Shown: piece after piece, positions 1 through 5,561 of the stretch
How the letters are laid out: each line of letters opens with the position of its first letter
How positions within the stretch are numbered: position 1 is the first letter of the stretch
Assembly: GCA_002169365.1 (NCBI GenBank)
Contig: NHLE01000054.1
Coordinates: forward strand, 1 to 5,561
Reading direction: 5' to 3'
DNA: 5,561 bases
Source of the DNA: Pelagibacteraceae bacterium TMED259
Lineage (GTDB): Bacteria > Pseudomonadota > Alphaproteobacteria > HIMB59
Program-made: the position numbers and the translations under genes
Notes under the pieces: generated by a model
Seen by the model: only the letters and a program-made list of their open reading frames with translations
Told to the model about the DNA's origin: nothing
The model's database searches: none

Positions 1-81
1 GCAGAGCGGTTGAACGCATCAGTCTTGAAAACTGACAAGGGTGCAAGCCCTTCCTGGGTTCGAATCCCAGTCTCTCCGCCA
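1..81 (+). tRNA. tRNA-Ser (anticodon UGA), 5' end cut by window
   Basis: This is the 3' part of a serine tRNA; roughly the first 9 bases (5' acceptor strand) lie outside the window. The anticodon stem TCAGT (19-23) pairs with ACTGA (31-35) around the loop CTTGAAA, placing anticodon TGA at 26-28. The long variable arm typical of serine tRNAs is visible as AAGGG...CCCTT (37-41 with 48-52). The T stem CTGGG/CCCAG (54-58, 66-70) encloses TTCGAAT. The 3' acceptor strand TCTCTCC (71-77) is followed by G and an encoded CCA (79-81). It would read UCA and other UCN serine codons. It converges on the lipoprotein gene that ends at 125. The identity is certain from anticodon and variable arm; only the 5' boundary is missing. 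Confidence 0.96.
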
Positions 82-100
82 CACTTCCAATATTTTAAAA

Positions 101-121
101 TAACTAATTTAAGATTAGTTA
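101..121 (-). terminator. Weak AT-rich hairpin between convergent units
   Basis: TAACTAAT (101-108) is a perfect inverted repeat of ATTAGTTA (114-121), giving an 8-bp stem with a 5-base loop. It lies between the tRNA and the stop codon of the lipoprotein gene. Read on the - strand, the stem is followed by TTTTAAAATATT, a broken T-run, so it may end the sdhE-mfd-lipoprotein transcript. The stem has only one G-C pair, which makes it a poor intrinsic terminator. On the + strand no T-run follows, so a role behind the tRNA is less likely. Bases 91-102 (TATTTTAAAATA) are also a perfect palindrome, overlapping the stem by two bases. Confidence 0.4.
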
Positions 122-124
122 ATG

Positions 125-592
125 CTACTCAGATATAATAATTCTTGTATTGGTCCCTATTGATACAGTTACTTTAGAGCCAATCGGTATTTGCTCTTCT
201 CCTGACTGAACAATAGAAATATCATCATCGCTATCTTCAACATCTACCACGTATTGAAAACCATTATGATCGCCAAGCCTTGAAGCAACAGCATTACCTA
301 AAATAGCACCACCAATTGCCCCTACGACAGCTACAGTGTCACGACATTCATCGTCAAAAATACCCTCTCCACATCCAATAATGGCACCCAATAAACCACC
401 AGTAATAGCCCCAAGACCATCATCCTCACCTTTAATTTTTACTGGCTCTGCAGCCACTAATGTACCGTATTTGACAGTATTTATTCTCTGTGTATCAGAC
501 TGATTAACTCCATCAACCATGTTATTGCAGGATAAAAAAAGCACTGATAATAAAACAATACTCTTTTTTAGATTTATAATTTTAATCTTCAT
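125..592 (-). CDS. slyB: SlyB-like glycine-zipper outer-membrane lipoprotein
   Basis: The 155-residue product is a predicted lipoprotein of the SlyB / 17-kDa antigen type. It has a basic N-terminus, a hydrophobic signal segment (about residues 11-20) and a lipobox ending FLSC with the acylated Cys at 22. Asn follows the Cys, compatible with outer-membrane sorting. The mature part resembles E. coli SlyB throughout: VKYGTLVAAEPVKIKG (40-55), two glycine-zipper segments (about 59-73 and 91-103), and a C-terminal beta-rich region with a VQSG...IPIGSKV pattern (128-141). SlyB is linked to outer-membrane integrity under stress. Two cysteines (74 and 83) lie in an acidic connector between the zippers, which I do not recall in E. 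coli SlyB. I chose ATG at 592; in-frame GTG (595) and TTG (598) precede it but add nothing to the signal peptide. The start overlaps the upstream gene by 11 bp, suggesting translational coupling; only a weak GGTG abuts the start. The family call is strong; orthology to slyB itself is less certain. Confidence 0.82.
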   Translation of the reverse strand: MKIKIINLKKSIVLLSVLFLSCNNMVDGVNQSDTQRINTVKYGTLVAAEPVKIKGEDDGLGAITGGLLGAIIGCGEGIFDDECRDTVAVVGAIGGAILGNAVASRLGDHNGFQYVVDVEDSDDDISIVQSGEEQIPIGSKVTVSIGTNTRIIISE

Positions 593-779
593 CACCAATT
601 CTAATATATAATTTTTTTATGTATTTTTGTTTTCTTTTTATAGGGAGCTCAGAGAATTCACTAACAGATATAGGCTGACCAGCTGCTTTTTGATTATCAG
701 TAAGTTCTTGTAAGACTGCATGATAATATGATGACCATTCTGCATTAGTCTTAGGAAGCTGTTGATCTGCATTATCCAT
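582..779 (-). CDS. Small hypothetical protein, 65 residues
   Basis: I do not recognise this family. The product is soluble-looking, with no signal peptide or membrane segment. Residues 13-33 could form an amphipathic helix with aromatic residues near its start (WSSYYHAVL). A Pro/Ser-rich turn follows, then a strongly basic segment around residues 48-57 (KRKQKYIKK), and an acidic tail (GDED). That layout could suit binding nucleic acid or another protein, but this is only inference. Support for a real gene is mainly positional: it starts 3 bp after the mfd stop, has an AGGA ribosome-binding site 9 bases upstream, ends by overlapping the lipoprotein start by 11 bp, and is open from a clear ATG. 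Had it not been coding, this AT-rich stretch would be expected to hold stops. Confidence 0.72.
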   Translation of the reverse strand: MDNADQQLPKTNAEWSSYYHAVLQELTDNQKAAGQPISVSEFSELPIKRKQKYIKKLYIRIGDED

Positions 780-782
780 TTT

Positions 783-3700
783 CTATAATCCTAACTTTTT
801 ATAGAATAAATTAATACTATAAAAAAGATCTTTATTTTGTGTATTTCTTATTTGAATTGAATTTTGACTTTTCATTTTTATAAAATTATCTTGAACCATA
901 TTTATTAATATTAAAGATAATTTTTCTGAAACACTCGCAAAAGTAAGATCGATGATGTTTTTTTGAATATTAATCTTAATTATACCAAAATTTATTGATT
1001 TAATTTTAATTTGAAGAAGATTAATTAAATTTGTTACTTCGTAAGGATAGTTGCCATATCGGTCAGAAATTTCATAAATTATATCTTTGATTTCAGTTGA
1101 ATTCTTAGCATTAGTTAATTTACGATATATTATCAAACGTGATATATCATCAGCAATATAGTTTTTGGGTATGTAATACTCAAAATAAGCATTAAATTCA
1201 AAATCAGCAAAATCTTCTTCATCGCTAGTTTTATTATTTTTTTGTTTTTCGACCTCTTCTTTTAACATACTTTGATAAAGCTCTATTCCAATATCTTTAA
1301 CATGGCCACTTTGCTCATCGCCCAAAAGATTACCGGCGCCTCGTATTTCTAGATCTTCATTGGCCAGTTGGAAATTAGAGCCTAAATTTTCATAGTTTGC
1401 CAACACCTGTAATTTTTTAAGAGCTGTTTTATTTATTAGTTTCTCACTATCATGGAATAGGTATGCATAAGCTCTTTTGTCTGACCTTCCTACTCTACCT
1501 CGCAATTGATATAGTTGAGATAGACCAAATAAATTAGAATTAAAAATTATTAAAGTATTAGCATTTTTAATATCAATTCCAGATTCAATAATATTAGTTG
1601 AAATTAAGCATTGAATTTCTCCATTAGTGAAAGAAAGAAATACATCTTCGATATCTTTTTCTTTCATTTTACTATGACCAACTGCATAGCTAATATCGAG
1701 ATTTAGCTTTTGTATTTCGCTTTCAACAAAAGGAATATGACTTATTCTAGGTACGACAATAAATATTTGACCATCTCTGGCTATTTCATTTTTTATAGCA
1801 GTTAAAAATGATACAGGTTCATACTTTTGAACATATGTTCTGATACTAATTCTATTTGATGGAGGTGTCCCTATTATACTTAAATCTTTTAAACCCAACA
1901 ATGACATTTGCAGTGTTCTAGGAATGGGAGTTGCTGATAGTGAAAATAAGTGAATGTGAGGATATTTGTTAATTAAATATTCTTTTTGATCAACTCCAAA
2001 TTTTTGCTCCTCATCAATAACTAAAGTTCCAAGATTATTAAATTCAATATCTTTCTTAAATAGACTATGGGTAGCAATAAGAATTTGAGTCTCTCCTGTA
2101 TTTAAATTTTTCAAAATCTGATTTTTTTCTTTTTGAGTAGAAAAACGAGACAGTGTCTCAACTTTTAAATTAAAGATACTAAATCTATTAGAAAAAGTTC
2201 TAGCATGTTGCAGAGCTAGTAATGTTGTTGGAACGACAATCACAAATTGGAAACCAGCTAAATAGGTTGCACATGCTATTCTTAAAGCAACTTCAGTTTT
2301 TCCAAAACCTACATCTCCACAGATAAGACGATTTGATGGCTTATCTGACTGTATATCTTCCAGGGACGTGTTAATTGCATTTAATTGGTCTTCAGTTTCT
2401 ACATATCCAAATTGATTATTAAATTTTTCAAGCTCAGAATATGAAAAATCAAAAGGCTTAGTTTGAATAGATTGTCTTTTAGCAGCATTTTTTAATAACT
2501 TATTTGCTAAGAAACGAATTTTTTTCTTAACTGATTTTTTTCTTAATCCCCAATCATTACTACCAAGTTTGTCTAATAATAAGCCACTATCATCAAATCC
2601 ATAGCGTGATATTAGATTTAAATTTTCTATGGGAAGAAGTAATTTGTCATTCCCCCTATAGATTAATCTTACAAACTCTTTAGCCTGATGGTTTATGGTC
2701 AACCTATCTATAGCTAAAAATCTTCCTATGCCATGTTTTTGATGAACGACAGCATCACCTAAAGATAAATCATTAAAATTAACAACTTGTTTAGCAATTG
2801 AGCCTTTTGGGATGGGTTTGTAAGAGTTTATATGTATGTCATTGAATAAAACTATGTTTCTAGAAATGACACTATCCTTAAAGGTAAAATTACTTCCATA
2901 AGAAGGAACCTCTTTAGACTTCTGTAAAAATGTTTTTTTATATTGAGTATCATAACTACCTTGATGAAAATAAACTTTAAAATTTTTGTTTGATAATGAA
3001 TCAATAGTAAATTGAGGGTCATTAAGATTAATCTCTGAATTGTTAGTTTGAAAATTTTTAAAATTTATATGTTCTAGGTCAATGCTGTCTAAATAAAAAT
3101 CATTAAAAGATTGATCAATATTAGTCTGATTATAAATACTTTTTAGAAAATTTAACCGTTCAGATAATACTATGTCACTTCGATTATAGGAGAAAAATGA
3201 AAAATCTTTTAAAAAAGAGATAAAATTTGAACTATTGTGGTTTGTTGAATTATTTTCAATATGCGGATTAACAAGTAGAATTTTCTCAATCTCATTTTTA
3301 TAAGTCAGTTGATTTTGTGGATTAAATTCTTTAATAGACTCAACGACATTGTCAAATAAGGATATTCTATAAGGATTCTTATTATGATTATATATGTCTA
3401 GTATGTCCCCTCTTAGAGAGAATTCTAATTTATTGTAGACGTTTGCATTATTTGAATGACCAAAATTTACTAATGTTTTAATCAAATTATTAACATCTAA
3501 TTTTTGATTAATCTTAATTTGTAAAAAATGATCAACTTCTGTCTTTAAATCAAATAGCTTTAAAAAACAGTTACAGGTAAGAATAATAATCTCACTTTTA
3601 TCTAAATCTATAAATTTAAGAGATCGTTCTAAAAGTATATCTGATGATGATGACTCAAGACTAAAAGGTAAAGAGTCATGTGCTGGAAAATACAAAATCT

Positions 3701-3791
3701 TTTGATAAGGGAATTGAGCGCTATAAATATTATAGAAATCAATGGCGGTTTTATCATCTTCGCAAATTATAATAGATTTAGATTTAATCAT
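783..3791 (-). CDS. mfd: Transcription-repair coupling factor Mfd (compact)
   Basis: Mfd is an ATP-driven DNA translocase that pushes stalled RNA polymerase off damaged template and recruits UvrA for nucleotide excision repair. The 1002-residue product shows: UvrB-like D1 with PAHDSLPFS (36-44); D2 with RGDILDIY (127-134) and YRISLF (141-146); a short D3-like region (about 265-330); the RNA polymerase interaction domain (about 342-398); and the helicase core. Core motifs are Walker A GDVGFGKT (492-499), VPTT (520-523), DEEQ (593-596), SATPIPRT (619-626), NIIESGID (733-740) and QLRGRVGR (762-769). The TRG motif is at 813-830 and the D7 regulatory domain fills about 860-1000. E. coli Mfd is 1148 residues; the shortfall is in the N-terminal half. 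ATG 3791 is the only standard start: four codons upstream in the same frame is the TAA of sdhE. No clear ribosome-binding site precedes it, so coupling to sdhE translation is likely. The stop is TAG. Confidence 0.97.
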   Translation of the reverse strand: MIKSKSIIICEDDKTAIDFYNIYSAQFPYQKILYFPAHDSLPFSLESSSSDILLERSLKFIDLDKSEIIILTCNCFLKLFDLKTEVDHFLQIKINQKLDVNNLIKTLVNFGHSNNANVYNKLEFSLRGDILDIYNHNKNPYRISLFDNVVESIKEFNPQNQLTYKNEIEKILLVNPHIENNSTNHNSSNFISFLKDFSFFSYNRSDIVLSERLNFLKSIYNQTNIDQSFNDFYLDSIDLEHINFKNFQTNNSEINLNDPQFTIDSLSNKNFKVYFHQGSYDTQYKKTFLQKSKEVPSYGSNFTFKDSVISRNIVLFNDIHINSYKPIPKGSIAKQVVNFNDLSLGDAVVHQKHGIGRFLAIDRLTINHQAKEFVRLIYRGNDKLLLPIENLNLISRYGFDDSGLLLDKLGSNDWGLRKKSVKKKIRFLANKLLKNAAKRQSIQTKPFDFSYSELEKFNNQFGYVETEDQLNAINTSLEDIQSDKPSNRLICGDVGFGKTEVALRIACATYLAGFQFVIVVPTTLLALQHARTFSNRFSIFNLKVETLSRFSTQKEKNQILKNLNTGETQILIATHSLFKKDIEFNNLGTLVIDEEQKFGVDQKEYLINKYPHIHLFSLSATPIPRTLQMSLLGLKDLSIIGTPPSNRISIRTYVQKYEPVSFLTAIKNEIARDGQIFIVVPRISHIPFVESEIQKLNLDISYAVGHSKMKEKDIEDVFLSFTNGEIQCLISTNIIESGIDIKNANTLIIFNSNLFGLSQLYQLRGRVGRSDKRAYAYLFHDSEKLINKTALKKLQVLANYENLGSNFQLANEDLEIRGAGNLLGDEQSGHVKDIGIELYQSMLKEEVEKQKNNKTSDEEDFADFEFNAYFEYYIPKNYIADDISRLIIYRKLTNAKNSTEIKDIIYEISDRYGNYPYEVTNLINLLQIKIKSINFGIIKINIQKNIIDLTFASVSEKLSLILINMVQDNFIKMKSQNSIQIRNTQNKDLFYSINLFYKKLGL
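789..792 (-). promoter_or_regulatory. Ribosome binding site of the 65-residue gene
   Basis: On the - strand AGGA lies 9 bases before the ATG at 779-777, inside the last codons of mfd. It is the clearest Shine-Dalgarno-like site in the window; sdhE, mfd and recG have none that is obvious. It supports the choice of start and the reality of the small gene. Confidence 0.55.
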
Positions 3792-3803
3792 CGTAATATG
3801 GAG

Positions 3804-4049
3804 TTATTTTGAGAGATTTATTATTTTTTGATATTTATTTTTTTCTGCTTCTGATATTTCGTTAAAAAATATGTCAAAAATATGTTGTGTCTCGTTTTCT
3901 AATAGATTTTCAAGTAAATTTATAATTTCAACATTATTTGTTTTACTCAACTTTTTGTATATTCTTGAAAAAATAACGTCTAATTCTTTAATTCCTAATG
4001 TTTGGCATCGATATTTTATTTTTTTTAATCTATCTTGAATTGTAGCCAT
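3804..4049 (-). CDS. sdhE: SdhE-like succinate dehydrogenase assembly factor
   Basis: SdhE (YgfY, Sdh5/SDHAF2 family) is a small cytoplasmic protein that promotes covalent FAD attachment to the SdhA flavoprotein of succinate dehydrogenase. The 81-residue product has the usual size and fold pattern. YRCQTLGIKELDVIF (13-27) aligns with the family signature around RGxxELD, and LLENETQHIFDIFF (49-62) aligns with the conserved LLE....LF segment. Gly19 and Glu22 of RGxxE are kept, but the Arg is replaced by Leu18. Position directly before mfd and divergent from recG matches alphaproteobacterial gene order and strengthens the call for a divergent sequence. ATG 4049 is the only in-frame start giving the full signature. 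It overlaps the recG start codon on the other strand. mfd follows after 12 bp in the same reading frame. Identity is good; full activity is not assured given the motif change. Confidence 0.85.
   Translation of the reverse strand: MATIQDRLKKIKYRCQTLGIKELDVIFSRIYKKLSKTNNVEIINLLENLLENETQHIFDIFFNEISEAEKNKYQKIINLSK
4002..4031 (+). promoter_or_regulatory. Candidate sigma70-type promoter for recG
   Basis: TTGGCA (4002-4007, five of six to TTGACA) is followed after 18 bases by TAATCT (4026-4031), which keeps only the first, second and last bases of TATAAT. It lies inside the 5' part of sdhE. Transcription would start near 4038, leaving about 10 bases before the recG ATG, consistent with the absence of a ribosome-binding site. 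The -10 is weak and the call is tentative. Confidence 0.25.
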
Positions 4050-5561
4050 GATTTCTAATGATTTAGTCCCCTTATATCAGAATGTAGACAAACTTAAAGG
4101 CATTGGTCCAAAAAAAGTATCTTATCTTAAAAATTTAGGTATCAGTACATTGCTTGATGCATTTTATATATTGCCATCTCGAGTTGTTGATAGGACACAA
4201 GATATTGATTTTAAAACACTAGAAAAAGGACAGGTAATAACAACTTTAGTAAAGGTTAAAAAACACCACTATCCATTCAACCCTAGACTTCCATATGTAA
4301 TTGAGTGTAGTAAGGGTAATTTAATAATTAACATTATCTATTTTTCAGTAAGGGGAAATTTTCTACGGTCTAAATATCCTGAAAATAAAGAGCTAATTAT
4401 CAGTGGTAAAATTTCGTTTTATAAAAGTAACTTAAGCATTGCTCATCCTGATTACATTGAAGAGATTGAGAATGAAAATGATTTAAGAAAAATAGAAAAC
4501 ATATATCCGCTTACTAGGGGTATTTTATTAAAAGATATTAAAAATATTTTAAATTCAGGTAAAAGTTATATTACAAATTTTGATGAATGGTTAAGTGATG
4601 ATTTAATAAAAAAATATCAATTTCAAACCTTTGAAAATTCATTAAAAAAAATTCATTTTCCAGAAAATCTAGATGATGTTGAAAATAAGGACAAATATAG
4701 AAAAAGACTGTCAATAGATGAACTCATATCTAATTATTTTGCAATTAGATACCTTAAGGAAAAAACAAAAAAAAAGGAATTAGCCCTCAAGCTTAATGAT
4801 GACGAGCAATTATTGGCTATACAAAACTTACCATTCAAATTAACTAACAAACAATTACAAGCAATAAATCAAATTAATCAATTAAATAAATCTAATTATC
4901 GAGAGAGTATTCTTCTTCAAGGAGATGTGGGATCAGGAAAAACTATAATTGCATTATTAACTGCCATGCCTTTTATAACTACTGGCCATCAAGTAGCATA
5001 CATGGCTCCTACAGAGATATTAGCTCAACAAATATTCGATAATCTAAAAACATTTCTTAAATCATCTAATATTAGATCTGTATTATTAACAGGTAGTGTC
5101 AAAAATAAATCTGAAATTTATGATAAGGTTCAAAAAAAAGAGATTAATTTTATCATAGGTACACATGCTATTTTTCAAGAAAAATTACAATTTAATAATT
5201 TATCTTATGTGATTATAGATGAGCAACATCGATTTGGTGTCCAGCAAAGACTCTCATTAGCAGAGAAAGGAATAAATACAAATATTTTACTAATGTCCGC
5301 CACACCTATCCCTCGTACACTAGCGTTAGCACAGTATGGAGAGATAGAACAAATCATAGTTGACGAGAGACCCGCTTTTCAAAAACAAGTAATAACAAAA
5401 GTATCTAATAGAGATAAATTAAAAGATTTAATTTTATTTTTAAAAAAAAATATAAATGCATATCAACAGGCTTATTGGGTGTGCCCCCTCGTAGAGGCAT
5501 CAGATAATCAGCAATATAAAGATGTAGAAACAAGATATAAATCACTTAAAAAAACCTTTGG
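4048..5561 (+). CDS. recG: ATP-dependent DNA helicase RecG, 3' end cut by window
   Basis: RecG is a superfamily 2 translocase that regresses stalled replication forks and acts on Holliday junctions and R-loops. The window holds 504 complete codons with no stop; the E. coli protein has 693 residues, so motifs IV-VI and the TRG hairpin are beyond the edge. Visible parts are the N-terminal helix-hairpin-helix-like LKGIGPKK (16-23), ILPSRVVDRT (41-50), the OB-fold wedge domain (about 60-140, ending in GK...AHPDYIEE), a linker with RLSIDEL (220-226), Walker A GDVGSGKT (292-299), APTEILAQQ (320-328), GTHAIFQ (371-377), DEQH (391-394), SATPIPRTLAL (417-427) and WVCPLVEASD (477-486). The family's usual PxGR just after motif III reads PAFQ (442-445). 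ATG 4048 is the only credible start: a TGA lies four codons upstream and no GTG or TTG intervenes. No Shine-Dalgarno is seen. Two nine-base A runs (4767-4775, 5442-5450) are read in frame. Confidence 0.97.
   Translation, partial: MISNDLVPLYQNVDKLKGIGPKKVSYLKNLGISTLLDAFYILPSRVVDRTQDIDFKTLEKGQVITTLVKVKKHHYPFNPRLPYVIECSKGNLIINIIYFSVRGNFLRSKYPENKELIISGKISFYKSNLSIAHPDYIEEIENENDLRKIENIYPLTRGILLKDIKNILNSGKSYITNFDEWLSDDLIKKYQFQTFENSLKKIHFPENLDDVENKDKYRKRLSIDELISNYFAIRYLKEKTKKKELALKLNDDEQLLAIQNLPFKLTNKQLQAINQINQLNKSNYRESILLQGDVGSGKTIIALLTAMPFITTGHQVAYMAPTEILAQQIFDNLKTFLKSSNIRSVLLTGSVKNKSEIYDKVQKKEINFIIGTHAIFQEKLQFNNLSYVIIDEQHRFGVQQRLSLAEKGINTNILLMSATPIPRTLALAQYGEIEQIIVDERPAFQKQVITKVSNRDKLKDLILFLKKNINAYQQAYWVCPLVEASDNQQYKDVETRYKSLKKTF
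4071..4079 (-). promoter_or_regulatory. Candidate extended -10 promoter for sdhE-mfd run
   Basis: On the - strand TGATATAAG fits an extended -10 (TGn followed by TATAAG, five of six to TATAAT). It lies 21 bases upstream of the sdhE ATG, inside the 5' end of recG. Transcription would begin near 4064, giving a leader of about 15 bases. I see no good -35 at 17 bases, which extended -10 promoters can lack. In DNA this AT-rich such matches arise by chance, so this is only a candidate. Wherever it is, the promoter must lie within recG, since the two genes leave no spacer. Confidence 0.33.

Noticed and set aside
1..81. tRNA-Ser 3' end as an integration site for a mobile element
   Set aside because: Serine tRNAs are common attachment sites, but I see no integrase gene and no second copy of the tRNA 3' end in the window, and the adjoining genes look like ordinary chromosome.
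91..102. Palindrome TATTTTAAAATA as an operator
   Set aside because: It is a perfect 12-base palindrome of A and T only, in a spacer between convergent genes where no promoter is expected. Composition explains it.
593..598. TTG (598) or GTG (595) as the start of the lipoprotein gene
   Set aside because: Both are in frame, but ATG 592 gives a complete signal peptide with its basic N-terminus. The two extra residues add nothing and no better ribosome-binding site favours them.
3792..3806. SdhE-Mfd fusion by stop readthrough
   Set aside because: sdhE and mfd are in the same frame, separated by a TAA and four codons. A standard stop and a good ATG with full-length products on both sides make two separate proteins far more likely.
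1..5561. CRISPR array, restriction-modification, toxin-antitoxin, retron or other defence system
   Set aside because: No repeated spacers, methylase, nuclease, reverse transcriptase or toxin-like reading frames were seen. The two helicases carry the specific domains of Mfd and RecG and are not defence helicases.

Overview
The window is visibly AT-rich and gene-dense, with almost no intergenic space. It carries a run of genes best explained as chromosome from a bacterium with a small, streamlined genome. The order recG / sdhE / mfd, with recG divergent from the other two, is a familiar alphaproteobacterial arrangement (known from memory, not from a search). Together with the low GC this points to an AT-rich alphaproteobacterium, for example a marine streamlined or Rickettsiales-like lineage. 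The genus cannot be told from this sequence.

Layout from left to right. Positions 1-81 are the 3' part of a tRNA-Ser(UGA) gene on the + strand, with CCA encoded. Positions 82-124 are a short convergent spacer holding a small AT-rich hairpin. Positions 125-4049 are a four-gene run on the - strand, transcribed right to left: sdhE (FAD assembly factor), mfd (transcription-repair coupling factor), a 65-residue protein of unknown function, and a SlyB-type glycine-zipper outer-membrane lipoprotein. The joins are 12 bp, 3 bp and an 11-bp overlap, so the four are probably one transcript. Position 4048 to the right edge is the 5' two thirds or more of recG on the + strand, cut by the window end.

Mfd and RecG are related superfamily 2 DNA translocases. 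Mfd removes stalled RNA polymerase and recruits UvrA. RecG remodels stalled replication forks and branched DNA. SdhE serves succinate dehydrogenase and has no known functional link to repair. The lipoprotein belongs to the cell envelope. The cluster therefore looks like conserved housekeeping gene order rather than a dedicated system. The points most worth a second look are the shared CATG at which sdhE and recG both start, a departure from the RGxxE motif in SdhE, an unusually short Mfd that nevertheless keeps its UvrA-contact and autoinhibition residues, and the small unknown protein locked between mfd and the lipoprotein gene. I found no convincing sign of a new defence, mobile or regulatory system.
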